Below, in pieces: positions 10,272 through 20,616 of a stretch of DNA of 64,000 bases (its first letter is position 1; each line of letters begins with the position of its first letter). The translations under genes were made by a program, and so were the position numbers. The notes beneath the pieces are model-generated. The model was not told where the DNA came from. It saw only the letters and a list, made by a program, of their open reading frames with translations, and did not search any database. The DNA is from Streptomyces sp. DvalAA-43 (lineage in GTDB: Bacteria; Actinomycetota; Actinomycetes; Streptomycetales; Streptomycetaceae). Location: NCBI RefSeq assembly GCF_900091725.1, contig NZ_FMBW01000037.1, positions 82,872 through 146,871 of the forward strand, given 5' to 3'.

Positions 10272-10385
10272 TCAGCCCTGGCGCTGCTTGTGGCGCAGGT
10301 TGTCGCAGATGACCATGACCCGACCGTGACGGCGGATCACCTTGCACTTGTCGCAGATCTTCTTGACGCTCGGCTTGACCTTCAT
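10272..10385 (-). CDS. rpmJ: Large ribosomal subunit protein L36
   Basis: A 37-codon gene read from ATG at 10385: [20 protein letters not shown], then a second half with [11 protein letters not shown]. The zinc ligands C-x2-C, C and H are all present, so this is the zinc-binding form of L36. It lies between infA and rpsM, its standard place. The bases just upstream (GAGAACCTGACATCCC) hold a weak ribosome-binding site. Confidence 0.95.
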   Translation of the reverse strand: MKVKPSVKKICDKCKVIRRHGRVMVICDNLRHKQRQG

Positions 10386-10445
10386 GGGATGTCAGGTTCT
10401 CCGGGTCAGTGCCGTCACCGCGCGGAAGCGAGGTGGAGGCAAGAT

Positions 10446-10667
10446 CTACTTGTAGCGGTAGACGATCCGGCCACGCGTCAGGTCGTACGGGGAGAGCTCC
10501 ACGACGACCCGGTCATCCGGAAGGATTCGGATGTAGTGCATCCGCATCTTGCCGCTGATGTGCGCGAGGACCTTGTGACCGTTCTGGAGTTCCACCTTGA
10601 ACATGGCGTTCGGGAGGGACTCGATCACGGTGCCCTCAATTTCGATGGCACCTTGCTTCTTGGCCAC
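10446..10667 (-). CDS. infA: Translation initiation factor IF-1
   Basis: IF-1 occupies the ribosomal A site during initiation. The 73-residue OB-fold protein has the family blocks [35 protein letters not shown] and GDRVVVE-like [14 protein letters not shown]. The GTG at 10667 is chosen because the conserved [12 protein letters not shown]-terminus begins right after it and CGAAAGG is upstream. It is the first gene of infA-rpmJ-rpsM-rpsK-rpoA-rplQ, after about 200 bases of non-coding DNA that follows map. Confidence 0.96.
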   Translation of the reverse strand: MAKKQGAIEIEGTVIESLPNAMFKVELQNGHKVLAHISGKMRMHYIRILPDDRVVVELSPYDLTRGRIVYRYK

Positions 10668-10747
10668 GCTTCGCCTTTCGAATCGGCTACCTTGATCGAC
10701 TCTCGGCAACGTATGTGGACACACTGATGCACGACAGCCGACGAGTC

Positions 10748-10753
10748 AGTCTA
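10748..10753 (-). promoter_or_regulatory. Possible -10 box of infA
   Basis: TAGACT reads toward infA 81 bases upstream of its start. A TTGACG hexamer at 10785-10780 points the same way, but the spacing of 26 bases is too long for an ordinary promoter, so only the -10 part is supported. Confidence 0.35.
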
Positions 10754-10870
10754 CGTCAGCGGACCCCAAAAGACGAATCCGTCAAGTTTGCCCAGCCGAG
10801 GAGATCCTTAGACCTCCACGAGCGGGCCGGATCCCCCGCCCGGCTCAGCCGATGGGGTCTCCCCTGGTCC

Positions 10871-11713
10871 TTAAGACCTCGGGCAAGGGTCGGGCGCCGC
10901 CTCCACGCCGTACTGCGCGAGCTTCGCCCTGCCGCAGTCGGGGGCGGTCAGGACCAGCGGGCCCTGCTCGGTGAGGGCGATCGAGTGCTCCCAGTGGGAG
11001 GACCAGGTGCCGTCCGTCGTGATGACGGTCCAGTCGTCCTGGAGCACCTCGGTCTGCGCCGTACCGAGCGAGACCATCGGCTCGATGGCCAGGCAGACGC
11101 CGGGGACGAGCTTGATGCCCTTGCCGCGCTTGCGGGCGACATAGTTCAGCAGGTGCGGGTCCATGTGCATCTCGGTGCCGATGCCGTGGCCGCCGTAGTC
11201 CTCGATGATCCCGTACTTGCCGGTCGCGGGGCGGGGCTGGCGGCGGATGTAGGACTCGATCGCCTTGGAGATGTCGACGAGGCGGTTGTTCACCTTCATC
11301 GCGGCGATACCGGCCCACATGGACTCCTCGGTCACCCGGGAGAGCTCGACCAGCTCCGGAGCGTGACCGGTGCCCACGAAGGCCGTGTACGCGGCGTCGC
11401 CGTGCCAGCCGTCGACGATCGCGCCGGCGTCGATGGAGATGATGTCGCCGTCCTTGAGGACGGTCTTGTCGTCCGGGATGCCGTGGACGACGACCTCGTT
11501 GACCGAGGTGCAGATGGTCGCGGGGAACCCGCCGTACCCGAGGAAGTTCGACTTCGCGCCGTGGTCGGCGATCACCTTGCGGGCGACCTGGTCCAGGTCC
11601 AGCGTGGTGGCGCCGGGCACCGCCGCCTCGCGGGTGGCCGCGTGAATGGCAGCGACCACCAGCCCCGCCTCGCGCATCTTCGCGATCTGCTCGGGGGTCT
11701 TGATCTGCACCAT
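10871..11713 (-). CDS. map: Methionine aminopeptidase, type I
   Basis: Removes the initiator methionine from new proteins. The five metal ligands of the pita-bread fold are in their motifs: DGWHGDAAYT supplies two Asp, GHGIGTEMHMDP the His, LAIEPMVSLG a Glu and the C-terminal HSIALTEQGP a Glu. The ATG at 11713 gives MVQIKTPEQIAKMREAG, the usual type I start, with GAGAGG upstream. It follows adk with a terminator between them, an arrangement common in Streptomyces (secY-adk-map-infA). Confidence 0.96.
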   Translation of the reverse strand: MVQIKTPEQIAKMREAGLVVAAIHAATREAAVPGATTLDLDQVARKVIADHGAKSNFLGYGGFPATICTSVNEVVVHGIPDDKTVLKDGDIISIDAGAIVDGWHGDAAYTAFVGTGHAPELVELSRVTEESMWAGIAAMKVNNRLVDISKAIESYIRRQPRPATGKYGIIEDYGGHGIGTEMHMDPHLLNYVARKRGKGIKLVPGVCLAIEPMVSLGTAQTEVLQDDWTVITTDGTWSSHWEHSIALTEQGPLVLTAPDCGRAKLAQYGVEAAPDPCPRS

Positions 11714-11790
11714 TGCGCGGCGCCTCTCTGCGTCGGACTGCATCAAACGATGGTGTCTACGGCGTACTCACACAACGATACGGCGCAAAC

Positions 11791-11826
11791 AGTCGGCCGC
11801 GGCGCCCATGGACGCCGCGGCCGACT
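11791..11826 (-). terminator. Hairpin terminator after adk
   Basis: A 14-base perfect stem (AGTCGGCCGCGGCG and its complement) with an eight-base loop lies 25 bases past the adk stop. It separates secY-adk from map. Downstream, TTGCGC and TACGCC spaced by 16 bases may be a map promoter. Confidence 0.75.
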
Positions 11827-11851
11827 GCACAAGTACTGCGGGGTTACACGC

Positions 11852-12508
11852 TCAGCCCTTGTCGGACTTGAGAGCCTCCATCGCCCGCTCGGTCACTTCG
11901 TCGACCTTGCCGAGCGCGGAGATGGTGACCACCAGGTTCTGGGCCCGGTAGTAGTCGATGATCGGCTCGGTCTGCGTGTGGTAGACCTCCAGCCGGGTAC
12001 GCACCGTCTCCTCGGTGTCGTCATCACGCTGGTACAGCTCGCCGCCGCAGACGTCGCAGACGCCCTCGGTCTTCGGCTGGTTGTACGTCACGTGGAAGAC
12101 GTGCGAGCCGTCGTTCCGGCAGATCCGACGGCCGGCGATGCGCTTGACCACCTCGTCCTCGGGGACCTCCAGGTCCAGGACCGCGTCGAGCTTGGTGCCC
12201 TCGTCCTTGAGCATGGCGTCAAGGGCCTCGGCCTGACCCACGTTGCGCGGGAAGCCGTCCAGCAGGAAGCCGTTCTCGGCGTCCGGCTGGGACATGCGGT
12301 CCTTGGCCATCCCGATGGTGACCTCGTCCGGCACCAACTGACCTGCGTCCATGAAGGCGCGGGCCTGCTTGCCAAGGTCGGTGCCCTGGCTGATGTTGGC
12401 ACGGAAGAGATCGCCCGTGGAGATCTGCGGAATCGACAGGTTCTTGGCAAGGTACGCAGCCTGCGTTCCCTTGCCGGCACCGGGCGGCCCGACGAGGACG
12501 ATTCTCAT
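11852..12508 (-). CDS. adk: Adenylate kinase
   Basis: Interconverts AMP, ATP and ADP. The P-loop [10 protein letters not shown] is at the N-terminus, the AMP-binding region follows at [10 protein letters not shown], and DGFPRN is present. The LID domain is the long type with a metal-site-like set (ICRNDG and CDVCGG). The length is 218 residues. Its ATG overlaps the secY stop by one base (TGATG), so the two are translationally coupled, the standard secY-adk pair. Confidence 0.97.
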   Translation of the reverse strand: MRIVLVGPPGAGKGTQAAYLAKNLSIPQISTGDLFRANISQGTDLGKQARAFMDAGQLVPDEVTIGMAKDRMSQPDAENGFLLDGFPRNVGQAEALDAMLKDEGTKLDAVLDLEVPEDEVVKRIAGRRICRNDGSHVFHVTYNQPKTEGVCDVCGGELYQRDDDTEETVRTRLEVYHTQTEPIIDYYRAQNLVVTISALGKVDEVTERAMEALKSDKG

Positions 12509-13827
12509 CAGCGGAGGAACCCTTCGTAATTGCGCTGCTGGAGCTGACTCTCGATCTGCTTCACGGTCTCCAGCCCCACACCCACGATGATCAGGATGCT
12601 CGTCCCGCCGAACGGGAAGTTGGCGTTCGCACCACCGAAGCCGGCCAACGCCATCGTCGGCACAAGAGCGATCAGACCCAAGTACAGCGAGCCCGGCCAA
12701 GTGATCCTGTTGAGCACGTAGCTCAGGTACTCGGCAGTAGGTCGACCAGCCCGGATACCCGGGATGAACCCACCATACTTCTTCATGTTGTCGGCGACTT
12801 CCTCGGGGTTGAACGAAATCGCCACATAGAAGAAGGCGAAGAAGACGATCAACAGGAAGTACGCCGTGATGTAGTACGGGTGGTCGCCCTTGACGAAGTT
12901 GTCCTTGATCCAGGTCGCCCAGCCTGCGGTGGAGTTGGAGAACTGGACGATCAGGGCGGGGATGTAGAGCAGCGAAGAAGCGAAGATGACGGGGATCACA
13001 CCCGCCTGATTCACCTTCAGCGGAATGTACGTCGAGGTACCGCCGTACGACCTGCGGCCGATCATGCGCTTCGCGTACTGCACCGGAATGCGGCGCTGGG
13101 CCTGCTCGACGAAGACGACGAGGCCGACCATAACGAAGCCGATCAGGATGACGGTGCCGAATTCGATCCAGCCGTCGGCCAGCTTGCCGCTGGTCTTGAT
13201 GGCCCACAGGGCGCCGGGGAAGCTGGCGGCGATCGAGATGAACATCAGGATCGACATGCCGTTGCCGATGCCGCGGTCGGTGATGAGCTCACCGAGCCAC
13301 ATCACGGCCGCGGTGCCCGCGGTCATCGTGATGACCATCACGATGGTCGTGAAGATCGACTGGTTCGGCACGATCTGGTCGGCGACCGGGCAGCCGCTGA
13401 AGAGGGCGCCGCTGGTGGCGGTGGCCACCAGGCCGGTGCCCTGGAGGATGGCGAGCGCGACGGTCAGATAACGCGTGTACTGCGTGATCTTGGCCTGGCC
13501 GGACTGCCCCTCCTTCTTGAGCGCCTCTAGTCGGGGAATCACCACGGTCAGCAGCTGAAGAATGATGCTGGCCGTGATGTACGGCATGATGCCGAGCGCG
13601 AAGATCGTGATCTGCAGCAGTGCACCACCGCTGAACATGTTCACCAGGCCGAAGAGGCTGTTGTTGCCCTTGCTGGCCTGATCAACACAGGTCTGGACGT
13701 TCTCGTAGCTCACTCCCGGTACCGGGATGTGTGCCCCGAGCCGATAGAGCACGATGATGCCGAGCGTGAAGAGCAGCTTCTTGCGCAGGTCGGGCGTCTT
13801 GAACGCCCGGGCGAACGCGGTGAGCAC
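12508..13827 (-). CDS. secY: Preprotein translocase subunit SecY
   Basis: The channel subunit of the Sec translocon, with about ten membrane helices over 439 residues. The family start [20 protein letters not shown] is followed by helix 1, [10 protein letters not shown], the plug region and the long cytoplasmic loop with the [12 protein letters not shown] motif that contacts SecA and the ribosome. The GTG start has GGAGG upstream. A terminator after rplO (13985-14016) lies upstream, and a TACGCT -10 candidate about 30 bases before the start suggests separate transcription of secY-adk. Confidence 0.97.
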   Translation of the reverse strand: MLTAFARAFKTPDLRKKLLFTLGIIVLYRLGAHIPVPGVSYENVQTCVDQASKGNNSLFGLVNMFSGGALLQITIFALGIMPYITASIILQLLTVVIPRLEALKKEGQSGQAKITQYTRYLTVALAILQGTGLVATATSGALFSGCPVADQIVPNQSIFTTIVMVITMTAGTAAVMWLGELITDRGIGNGMSILMFISIAASFPGALWAIKTSGKLADGWIEFGTVILIGFVMVGLVVFVEQAQRRIPVQYAKRMIGRRSYGGTSTYIPLKVNQAGVIPVIFASSLLYIPALIVQFSNSTAGWATWIKDNFVKGDHPYYITAYFLLIVFFAFFYVAISFNPEEVADNMKKYGGFIPGIRAGRPTAEYLSYVLNRITWPGSLYLGLIALVPTMALAGFGGANANFPFGGTSILIIVGVGLETVKQIESQLQQRNYEGFLR

Positions 13828-13984
13828 GGTGCCTCCTGCGACCCCCGCGCAAAGCGTAGAGGTGACGGTCTTGAGGATCGACGAATACGTAAACAGTCAA
13901 AGGTCCCCGGGCGGGTGCCCAGGGGTTACCACACAACGACGCACGCCACCTTACCGGCGACCATGCCCCCCTAGGAACGACCAA

Positions 13985-14016
13985 CCGGGGATGCCCCATA
14001 TGAGAGGCATCCCCGG
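13985..14016 (-). terminator. Hairpin terminator after rplO
   Basis: An 11-base perfect stem (CCGGGGATGCC / GGCATCCCCGG) with a ten-base loop lies 26 bases past the rplO stop. It probably ends the S10-spc transcript before secY. Confidence 0.75.
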
Positions 14017-14042
14017 TCGGATGTTCAGGCCATCGAGTTGTC

Positions 14043-14498
14043 TCAGACGAGCTCGGTGACGGTGCCGCCGGCGGCGGCAATCTTCTCCTTGGCGGAGCCG
14101 GAAACGGCGTCAACCGAAACCTGCAGTGCCACGGAGATCTCGCCCTGTCCGAGGACCTTGACGAGGTGGTTGTTGCGCACCGCACCCTTGGCGACCAGGT
14201 CGGCCACGGTGACCTCTCCACCCTCGGGGTAGAGCGTCGCGAGCTTGTCCAGGTTCACGACCTGGTACTCGGTGCGGAACGGGTTCTTGAAGCCCTTGAG
14301 CTTCGGGAGACGCATGTGGAGGGGCATCTGCCCACCCTCGAAGCGCTCCGGAACCTGGTAACGGGCCTTGGTGCCCTTGGTGCCACGACCGGCGGTCTTA
14401 CCCTTGGACGCCTCACCACGACCCACACGGGTCTTGGCGGTCTTGGCGCCCGGGGCGGGCCGGAGGTCATGGGCCTTCAGCGGCTTGTTCTCCGCCAT
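14043..14498 (-). CDS. rplO: Large ribosomal subunit protein L15
   Basis: L15 helps assemble the 50S subunit around 23S rRNA domains. The Gly/Arg/Lys-rich N-terminal extension with [19 protein letters not shown] is followed by the conserved [18 protein letters not shown] block and the C-terminal globular part (GQGEISVAL). The ATG at 14498 ([15 protein letters not shown]) is chosen over an upstream in-frame start; GAGG lies upstream. It is one base from rpmD. Confidence 0.96.
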   Translation of the reverse strand: MAENKPLKAHDLRPAPGAKTAKTRVGRGEASKGKTAGRGTKGTKARYQVPERFEGGQMPLHMRLPKLKGFKNPFRTEYQVVNLDKLATLYPEGGEVTVADLVAKGAVRNNHLVKVLGQGEISVALQVSVDAVSGSAKEKIAAAGGTVTELV

Positions 14499-14499
14499 G

Positions 14500-14682
14500 T
14501 CAGTCGACCTCCTCAACCGTCACGAGGTGGCGGACGGTGTGCACCATTCCGCGGAACTCGGGGCGGTCCTCCTTGACAACCACGTCGTGCAGGCGCTTGA
14601 GCCCGAGCGAACGCAGGGTGTCGCGGTGGTTCTGCTTGCTGCCGATGTACGACTTCGTCTGCGTGATCTTGAGGCGAGCCAT
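14500..14682 (-). CDS. rpmD: Large ribosomal subunit protein L30
   Basis: A 60-residue protein beginning [20 protein letters not shown], with the conserved [12 protein letters not shown] segment and a [10 protein letters not shown] end, the expected size for bacterial L30. The ATG overlaps the rpsE stop by one base (TAATG), which couples the two. It lies in its usual spc-operon place, rpsE-rpmD-rplO. Confidence 0.96.
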   Translation of the reverse strand: MARLKITQTKSYIGSKQNHRDTLRSLGLKRLHDVVVKEDRPEFRGMVHTVRHLVTVEEVD

Positions 14683-15287
14683 TACGCACCCGCTCCCGCA
14701 CGCGCACGAAGCAGGGCCGCGGGGGCGACGTCCTCGAGGGGCAGACCGCGGCGGGCCGCGATCTCCTCGGGACGCTGCAGGCCCTTGAGGGCCGCCACGG
14801 TCGCGTGCACGATGTTGATCGCGTTGTCGGAGCCGAGCGACTTCGACAGGATGTCGTGAACGCCGGCGCACTCCAGAACGGCGCGCACCGGGCCACCGGC
14901 GATCACACCGGTACCGGGGGAAGCAGGCTTGAGCAGGACGACGCCCGCGGCCTTCTCGCCCTGGATCGGGTGAGGAATGGTGCCCTGGATGCGCGGAACC
15001 TTGAAGAAGTTCTTCTTGGCTTCCTCGACACCCTTGGCGATGGCCGCGGGAACTTCCTTGGCCTTGCCGTAACCGACACCGACGGTGCCGTCACCATCGC
15101 CCACCACGACCAGCGCGGTGAAGCTGAAGCGACGACCACCCTTCACAACCTTGGCGACGCGGTTGATCGCGACAACGCGCTCAACGTACGCGGTCTTCTC
15201 GGCGGCGGCTGCGCCGCCGTCACGGCCCTTCCGGTCCCGCCGCTCGCCGCCACCGGCACCGCTTCCGCGGCGCTGGGGTCCAGCCAT
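14682..15287 (-). CDS. rpsE: Small ribosomal subunit protein S5
   Basis: S5 takes part in decoding fidelity and in the mRNA entry channel. After a basic Gly/Arg-rich N-terminus of about 35 residues, the double-stranded RNA-binding S5 domain appears as [31 protein letters not shown] and [19 protein letters not shown]. The 201-residue length is normal for Streptomyces. The gene follows rplR by 46 bases. Confidence 0.97.
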   Translation of the reverse strand: MAGPQRRGSGAGGGERRDRKGRDGGAAAAEKTAYVERVVAINRVAKVVKGGRRFSFTALVVVGDGDGTVGVGYGKAKEVPAAIAKGVEEAKKNFFKVPRIQGTIPHPIQGEKAAGVVLLKPASPGTGVIAGGPVRAVLECAGVHDILSKSLGSDNAINIVHATVAALKGLQRPEEIAARRGLPLEDVAPAALLRARAGAGA

Positions 15288-15333
15288 TGGATTTACCTCT
15301 CTCTGTTACGTCCGCTGTGCGTAGGAACCGGGC

Positions 15334-15717
15334 TCAGAACTTCAGACCGGCTTCACGGGCGGCGTCAGCCAGAGCGGCAATCCGCCCGGCGTACTGGTTA
15401 CCACCGCGGTCAAACACGACGGCCTCGACGCCTGCGGCCTTGGCACGCTCAGCGACCAGGGCGCCGACCTGCTTGGCCTGGGTGCTCTTGTCGCCCTCGC
15501 CACCACGGATGGAGACGTCCAGGGTCGACGCCGACGCGAGCGTGTGGCCCGCGATGTCGTCGATGACCTGGGCCACCATGTGGCGGTTGGACCGCGTCAC
15601 GACCAAGCGCGGACGCTCCGGCGAACCGGAGATGTGCTTGCGGACGCGGATGTGGCGACGCTTGAGGGCGGCACGCTTGTAGGCGTCGCCCTTGGCGATC
15701 TTCACGCCGTATGCCAT
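15334..15717 (-). CDS. rplR: Large ribosomal subunit protein L18
   Basis: L18 binds 5S rRNA with L5. The block [24 protein letters not shown] start ([18 protein letters not shown]), the central [11 protein letters not shown] and the [21 protein letters not shown]-terminus are typical; length 127. It begins two bases after the rplF stop, within the spc cluster. Confidence 0.96.
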   Translation of the reverse strand: MAYGVKIAKGDAYKRAALKRRHIRVRKHISGSPERPRLVVTRSNRHMVAQVIDDIAGHTLASASTLDVSIRGGEGDKSTQAKQVGALVAERAKAAGVEAVVFDRGGNQYAGRIAALADAAREAGLKF

Positions 15718-15719
15718 GG

Positions 15720-16259
15720 CTACTTACCAGCCTTTCCGACCTTGCGGCGGATGACCTCGCCGGCGTACTTGACGCCCTTGGCCTTGTACGGGTCAGGCTT
15801 CCGCAGCTTGCGGATCTTGGCCGCGGTCTCGCCGACCTTCTGCTTGTCGATGCCCTCGACGGAGAACTTCGTGGGGGACTCCACCTTGAAGGTGATGCCC
15901 TCCGGGGCCTCGATCAGGATCGGGTGGCTGTAGCCCAGGGCGAACTCCAGATTGGAGCCCTTCGCCTGGACGCGGTAACCGACACCACTGATCTCGAGCG
16001 CCTTGGTGTATCCCTGGGTCACACCGGTGATCATGTTCGCCACCAGCGTGCGGGACAGGCCGTGCAGGGCCTTGTTCTGACGCTCGTCGTTCGGGCGGGT
16101 GACGCTGAGGAAGCCGTCCTCACCCTTGGTGACCTCGATCGGCGACGCGACGGTGTGCGAGAGGGTGCCCTTGGGCCCCTTCACCGCGACCGTGCGGCCA
16201 TCGATGGTGACGTCCACACCGGCGGGAACCTGGATGGGGAGCTTGCCGATTCGCGACAT
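15720..16259 (-). CDS. rplF: Large ribosomal subunit protein L6
   Basis: L6 lies near the factor-binding site of the 50S subunit. The sequence starts [17 protein letters not shown] and carries the C-terminal signature [19 protein letters not shown]. Two repeated L6 folds are expected over 179 residues. It sits between rpsH and rplR. Confidence 0.97.
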   Translation of the reverse strand: MSRIGKLPIQVPAGVDVTIDGRTVAVKGPKGTLSHTVASPIEVTKGEDGFLSVTRPNDERQNKALHGLSRTLVANMITGVTQGYTKALEISGVGYRVQAKGSNLEFALGYSHPILIEAPEGITFKVESPTKFSVEGIDKQKVGETAAKIRKLRKPDPYKAKGVKYAGEVIRRKVGKAGK

Positions 16260-16280
16260 GAGCTATTCCTCCGTTCCCGA

Positions 16281-16679
16281 CTACCAGACGTAGGCGAGGA
16301 CTTCCCCACCTACGCCCTTCTTGCTGGCCTGCTGGCCGGTCAGGAGACCGTGGGACGTGGAGATGATCGCCACGCCCAGGCCGCCGAGGACCTTCGGCAG
16401 GTTGGTGGACTTTGCGTATACACGCAGACCCGGCTTCGAGATTCGCTTGATGCCGGCGATCGAGCGCTCGCGGTTCGGGCCGAACTTCAGCTCGAGGACG
16501 AGGTTCTTGCCGACCTCGGCATCCTCGACCTTCCAGCCGGTGATGAAGCCCTCCTGCTGGAGGATCTCCGCGATGTGCGACTTGATCTTGCTGTGCGGCA
16601 TCACGACGGAGTCGTGGTACGCCGAGTTCGCGTTACGCAGACGCGTGAGCATGTCTGCGATGGGATCAGTCATGGTCAT
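16281..16679 (-). CDS. rpsH: Small ribosomal subunit protein S8
   Basis: S8 binds the central domain of 16S rRNA and in E. coli represses the spc operon. The protein reads [18 protein letters not shown] at the start and ends with the conserved [12 protein letters not shown] and [10 protein letters not shown] second in-frame ATG at 16673 would remove two residues; the longer form (132 residues) is the usual Streptomyces annotation. A 224-base gap, longer than others in this cluster, separates it from rpsZ and shows no clear terminator. Confidence 0.96.
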   Translation of the reverse strand: MTMTDPIADMLTRLRNANSAYHDSVVMPHSKIKSHIAEILQQEGFITGWKVEDAEVGKNLVLELKFGPNRERSIAGIKRISKPGLRVYAKSTNLPKVLGGLGVAIISTSHGLLTGQQASKKGVGGEVLAYVW

Positions 16680-16903
16680 GAATTGGCCTTCGGCCTCTCT
16701 CGCCGGGGTTTCCTGTATGCGCCATCCCTCTCCCCACTCAGAGGCGGGACGGGTGCGGTGCGGGGACCTACGGCGTAGTAAGTCGGTCTTGGGCGGCAGG
16801 CGCCCAACCCCACAAGCCTACGGCATGTGAGGGCGGGCTCCTGCCGACCAGATGCTTACCGAGAGCTTCCGTCAATTCCCAACGCCCAGAGGGCGAAGGA
16901 GAA

Positions 16904-17089
16904 TTACCAGGAGCTCTTGGTCACGCCCGGCAGCTCGCCACGGTGAGCCATCTCACGAAGGCACACGCGGCACAGGCCGAACTTGCGGTAGACGGAGTGG
17001 GGCCGGCCGCAGCGCTGGCAGCGGGTGTACCCGCGAACGCCGAACTTCGGCTTACGGGCGGCCTTAGCGATCAGAGCCTTCTTCGCCAC
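16904..17089 (-). CDS. rpsZ: Small ribosomal subunit protein S14, zinc-binding type
   Basis: A 61-residue short S14 with the zinc ribbon C-x2-C-x12-C-x2-C seen in [20 protein letters not shown]. This is the zinc-binding C+ form; the longer zinc-free paralogue, if present, lies outside the window. It begins two bases after the rplE stop and ends [15 protein letters not shown]. Confidence 0.96.
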   Translation of the reverse strand: MAKKALIAKAARKPKFGVRGYTRCQRCGRPHSVYRKFGLCRVCLREMAHRGELPGVTKSSW

Positions 17090-17091
17090 GG

Positions 17092-17649
17092 TCAGTTCTC
17101 CTTGAACGGGAAGCCGAGGTGACGAAGGAGGGCACGACCCTCGTCGTCATTGGTCGCCGTGGTGACCACGGTGATGTCCATGCCCCGGACCCGGTCGATC
17201 TTGTCCTGGTCGATCTCGTGGAACATGACCTGCTCCGTGAGACCGAAGGTGTAGTTGCCACGGCCGTCGAACTGCTTCGGCGACAGACCACGGAAGTCAC
17301 GGATACGCGGCAGCGCGAGCGACAGCGTACGGTCCAGGAACTCCCACATCCGGTCACCACGGAGGGTGACGTGGCAGCCGATCGGCTGGCCCTCGCGCAG
17401 CTTGAACTGCGCGATGGACTTGCGGGCCTTGGTGACGGCCGGCTTCTGACCCGTGATCGTGGTGAGGTCGCGCACGGCGCCGTCGATCAGCTTGGAGTCG
17501 CGGGCGGCGTCGCCCACACCCATGTTGACCACGATCTTGACCAGGCCGGGAACCTGCATGACGTTCTCGTAGGAGAACTCCTCACGCAGCTTGCCGGCGA
17601 TTTCCTCGCGGTACTTCGTCTTCAGACGCGGAGTGGTGGTGGTAGCCAT
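17092..17649 (-). CDS. rplE: Large ribosomal subunit protein L5
   Basis: L5 binds 5S rRNA and bridges to S13 in the 30S head. Motifs visible are [36 protein letters not shown] and [19 protein letters not shown]. The length of 185 residues is normal. Its ATG overlaps the rplX stop by one base. Confidence 0.97.
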   Translation of the reverse strand: MATTTTPRLKTKYREEIAGKLREEFSYENVMQVPGLVKIVVNMGVGDAARDSKLIDGAVRDLTTITGQKPAVTKARKSIAQFKLREGQPIGCHVTLRGDRMWEFLDRTLSLALPRIRDFRGLSPKQFDGRGNYTFGLTEQVMFHEIDQDKIDRVRGMDITVVTTATNDDEGRALLRHLGFPFKEN

Positions 17650-17972
17650 CAGATGTCCTCACCCGTCCGCTTGGCAACGCGGATCTTGTTGCCTTCGTCG
17701 TCGAAGCGGTAACCGACGCGCGTGACGACCTTGTTGCCGTCCTTCTCCACGACGAGCTGAACGTTGCTCACGTGGATGGGGGCCTCGGTCGTGACGATGC
17801 CACCGGTCTGCGAACCGCGAGCGGTCTGACCGGCCTTGGTGTGCTTCTTGACCCGGTTGACACCCTCGACGAGGACGCGGTCCTGAGCGGGGTAGGCCAC
17901 GATGACCTTGCCCTGCTTGCCCTTGTCCTTACCGGTGATGACCTGAACCAGGTCGCCCTTCTTGATCTTCAT
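17649..17972 (-). CDS. rplX: Large ribosomal subunit protein L24
   Basis: An assembly-initiator protein of the 50S subunit with a KOW motif: [20 protein letters not shown] opens the 107-residue protein, followed by [12 protein letters not shown] and the [15 protein letters not shown] segment [14 protein letters not shown]. It lies two bases after rplN and overlaps rplE by one base. Confidence 0.97.
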   Translation of the reverse strand: MKIKKGDLVQVITGKDKGKQGKVIVAYPAQDRVLVEGVNRVKKHTKAGQTARGSQTGGIVTTEAPIHVSNVQLVVEKDGNKVVTRVGYRFDDEGNKIRVAKRTGEDI

Positions 17973-17974
17973 GC

Positions 17975-18343
17975 TTACAGCACCTCCGGCGCGAGCGAGA
18001 TGATCTTCATGAACTTCTTCTCGCGCAGTTCCCGGCCCACCGGGCCGAAGATGCGGGTGCCGCGGGGGTCACCGTCGTTCTTCAGAATGACGGCGGCGTT
18101 CTCGTCGAAGCGGATGTACGAGCCATCCTGACGGCGACGCTCCTTGACGGTGCGAACGATGACGGCCTTGACGACGTCACCCTTCTTCACGTTGCCACCG
18201 GGGATCGCGTCCTTGACGGTGGCGACGATGACGTCACCGATGCCCGCGTAGCGGCGACCCGAACCACCGAGAACACGGATGGTGAGGATTTCCTTCGCAC
18301 CCGTGTTGTCGGCGACGCGAAGTCGCGACTCCTGCTGGATCAC
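17975..18343 (-). CDS. rplN: Large ribosomal subunit protein L14
   Basis: L14 forms intersubunit bridges and binds 23S rRNA. The 122 residues begin [20 protein letters not shown] and contain the signature [20 protein letters not shown] and the loop [17 protein letters not shown]. It is preceded by a 107-base gap after rpsQ that holds GC-rich inverted repeats. Confidence 0.97.
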   Translation of the reverse strand: MIQQESRLRVADNTGAKEILTIRVLGGSGRRYAGIGDVIVATVKDAIPGGNVKKGDVVKAVIVRTVKERRRQDGSYIRFDENAAVILKNDGDPRGTRIFGPVGRELREKKFMKIISLAPEVL

Positions 18344-18450
18344 GTCTATCTCCTGATCGTCTGCCGGTTCCCGGCGGGGGCCGCTCCGTCACCGGAACGA
18401 GCCCCCGCCGAGCCTGGCGGAACTTGCCTGAGGGGAATGCCCCTCAGGAA

Positions 18451-18735
18451 TTACTTGGCCTTCTCGAGGATCTCGACGACGCGCCACCGCTTCGTGGCGG
18501 ACAGCGGCCGGGTCTCCATCAGGAGGACGCGGTCGCCGACGCCGGCGGCGTTCTGCTCGTCGTGCGCCTTGAGCTTGTTCGTACGGCGGATGACCTTGCC
18601 GTACAGCGCGTGCTTGACACGGTCCTCGACAGCGACGACGACGGTCTTGTCCATCTTGTCGCTGACGACCAGACCCTCACGGGTCTTGCGGAAACCGCGG
18701 TCGGTGTTCGTCTCAGTCACAGTCTTCTCGCTCAT
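18451..18735 (-). CDS. rpsQ: Small ribosomal subunit protein S17
   Basis: An OB-fold primary 16S rRNA-binding protein. Conserved segments are [38 protein letters not shown] and [18 protein letters not shown]; length 94. Its ATG overlaps the rpmC stop by one base. Confidence 0.97.
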   Translation of the reverse strand: MSEKTVTETNTDRGFRKTREGLVVSDKMDKTVVVAVEDRVKHALYGKVIRRTNKLKAHDEQNAAGVGDRVLLMETRPLSATKRWRVVEILEKAK

Positions 18736-18959
18736 CAGGCGCTCTCCACCGTCTCGATGCCCAGCTCGCGCTCGCGCATCAGGGTGTAGATCCGGGCGAT
18801 GTCCTTACGGACGGACTTGAGCCGGCCGTGGTTCTCGAGCTGCCCGGTCGCCGCCTGGAAGCGGAGGTTGAACAGCTCTTCCTTGGCCTCGCGGAGCTTG
18901 TTGAGGAGCTCCTCGTTGCCCAGCTCGCGCAGCTCGGACGCCTTGGTACCGGCCGACAT
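18735..18959 (-). CDS. rpmC: Large ribosomal subunit protein L29
   Basis: A small helical-hairpin protein near the exit tunnel. [20 protein letters not shown] and the signature [17 protein letters not shown] are present. An in-frame GTG precedes the ATG by one codon; the ATG at 18959 is chosen because it overlaps the rplP stop as TGATG, matching the coupling seen through this operon. The predicted length is 74 residues. Confidence 0.95.
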   Translation of the reverse strand: MSAGTKASELRELGNEELLNKLREAKEELFNLRFQAATGQLENHGRLKSVRKDIARIYTLMRERELGIETVESA

Positions 18960-19378
18960 CACGACTCACCTGCCTCGCGCCGAACGATCCGGCACTTCAT
19001 CGGAAGCTTGTGAGCAGCGCGGGTAAGCGCCTCACGAGCAATCTTCTCGTTCGGGTAGGACAGCTCGAACATCACCCGACCCGGCTTGACGTTCGCGATC
19101 CACCACTCGGGAGAACCCTTACCGGAACCCATGCGGGTCTCGGCCGGCTTCTTCGTCAGGGGACGGTCCGGGTAGATGTTGATCCAGACCTTGCCGCCAC
19201 GCTTGATGTGGCGGGTCATCGCGATACGAGCTGCCTCGATCTGGCGGTTCGTCACGTACGCCGGGGTCAGCGCCTGGATGCCGTACTCGCCGAACGCAAC
19301 CTGCGTGCCACCCTTGGACATACCGCTGCGCTTCGGGTGGTGCTGCTTGCGGTGCTTGACCCTACGGGGGATCAGCAT
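18959..19378 (-). CDS. rplP: Large ribosomal subunit protein L16
   Basis: L16 lines the A-site region of the peptidyl transferase centre. The sequence starts [19 protein letters not shown], with the conserved [19 protein letters not shown] and the [20 protein letters not shown] segment; length 139. It lies five bases after rpsC. Confidence 0.97.
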   Translation of the reverse strand: MLIPRRVKHRKQHHPKRSGMSKGGTQVAFGEYGIQALTPAYVTNRQIEAARIAMTRHIKRGGKVWINIYPDRPLTKKPAETRMGSGKGSPEWWIANVKPGRVMFELSYPNEKIAREALTRAAHKLPMKCRIVRREAGES

Positions 19379-19383
19379 TTCGG

Positions 19384-20226
19384 TCAGGCCTCCGTTCCGG
19401 TGCTCTCGGCAGCCGGAGCGGCAGCGGCGGGAGCCTCGGCCTTGGGGGCCTCGGCAGCCGGAGCCGACTGCTGCTGCGGCTTGCGACCGCGACCGCCACG
19501 CTCGCCACCGCGGCCACCACGGCCGGCCGGGCGGTCAGCGCCGCCACGGGCCGGGCGGTTGCCGGCGCGGGCAGCGGCGTTCTCGGCGCGGACCTCGGCG
19601 ATGTTCTTGACGTCGCCCTTGTAGATCCAGACCTTCACGCCGATGCGGCCGAAGGTCGTCTTGGCCTCGAAGAAGCCGTAGTCGACGTTCGCGCGGAGCG
19701 TGTGCAGGGGCACACGGCCCTCGCGGTAGAACTCCGAGCGGGACATCTCGGCGCCGCCGAGGCGGCCACCGCACTGGATCTTGATGCCCTTGGCGCCGGC
19801 CTTCATCGAGGACTGCATGCTCTTGCGCATGGCCCGACGGAAGGAGACGCGGGAGGAGAGCTGCTCGGCGACGGCCTGGGCCACCAGCTGAGCGTCCACC
19901 TCGGGGTTCTTGACCTCGAGGATGTTCAGCTGGACCTGCTTGCCGGTCAGCTTCTCCAGCTCGCCACGGATGCGGTCGGCCTCGGCGCCACGGCGACCGA
20001 TGACGATGCCCGGACGGGCGGTGTGGATGTCAACGCGGACGCGGTCGCGGGTGCGCTCGATCTCGACCTTCGAGATGCCGGCCCGCTCCATGCCCTTCGT
20101 CATCATGCGACGAATGGCGACGTCTTCCTTGACGTAGTCCTTGTACAGCTTGTCGGCGTACCAACGGGACTTGAAGTCCGTGGTAATGCCGAGCCGGAAC
20201 CCGTGCGGGTTTACCTTCTGGCCCAT
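19384..20226 (-). CDS. rpsC: Small ribosomal subunit protein S3
   Basis: S3 lines the mRNA entry channel of the 30S head. It has an N-terminal KH domain with [20 protein letters not shown] and the C-terminal signature [13 protein letters not shown] [20 protein letters not shown]. After the conserved core (about residue 215) a 65-residue tail rich in Arg/Gly and then Ala/Pro/Glu extends it to 280 residues; such tails are usual in Streptomyces S3 but their role is unknown. Start overlaps the rplV stop by one base. Confidence 0.96.
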   Translation of the reverse strand: MGQKVNPHGFRLGITTDFKSRWYADKLYKDYVKEDVAIRRMMTKGMERAGISKVEIERTRDRVRVDIHTARPGIVIGRRGAEADRIRGELEKLTGKQVQLNILEVKNPEVDAQLVAQAVAEQLSSRVSFRRAMRKSMQSSMKAGAKGIKIQCGGRLGGAEMSRSEFYREGRVPLHTLRANVDYGFFEAKTTFGRIGVKVWIYKGDVKNIAEVRAENAAARAGNRPARGGADRPAGRGGRGGERGGRGRKPQQQSAPAAEAPKAEAPAAAAPAAESTGTEA

Positions 20227-20573
20227 TACCGGGTTCCTTCCTTGCTGCTGACGACCACGGTGATGTGGCTGGTCCGCTTACGGATCCGGTAGGCACGGCC
20301 CTGAGCACGCGGACGGAACCGCTTCAGGGTCGGGCCCTCGTCCACATACGCCTCGCTGATGACCAGCGAAGAGGCGTCGGTGTGGTCGTAGTTGTGTGCG
20401 GCGTTGGCAATGGCGCTGTCCAGCACCTTGCCAACCGGCACGCTCGCGGCCTGCGGGGCGAAACGCAGGACCGCCTGAGCCTCCGTGGCATCCATGCCAC
20501 GGATGAGGTCCACCACGCGGCGGGCCTTCATGGGCGTGACGCGGATGTACCGCGCCTGGGCCCTGGCTTCCAT
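20226..20573 (-). CDS. rplV: Large ribosomal subunit protein L22
   Basis: L22 lines the exit tunnel and its loop forms part of the macrolide-proximal constriction. The ATG at 20573 begins [20 protein letters not shown], the conserved N-terminus; an upstream in-frame ATG would add 12 residues not seen in the family. The tunnel loop region reads [19 protein letters not shown], with no insertion or deletion evident. Length 115. Confidence 0.96.
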   Translation of the reverse strand: MEARAQARYIRVTPMKARRVVDLIRGMDATEAQAVLRFAPQAASVPVGKVLDSAIANAAHNYDHTDASSLVISEAYVDEGPTLKRFRPRAQGRAYRIRKRTSHITVVVSSKEGTR

Positions 20574-20616
20574 GGTTGTCCCTTCGGTGTAAGTCATAGT
20601 CGTTTCCACCCCGCGG

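Noticed and set aside
10780..10785. TTGACG as the -35 of the infA promoter.
   Set aside because: It is 26 bases from the TAGACT box, too far for normal sigma factors; only the -10 was kept as a weak candidate.
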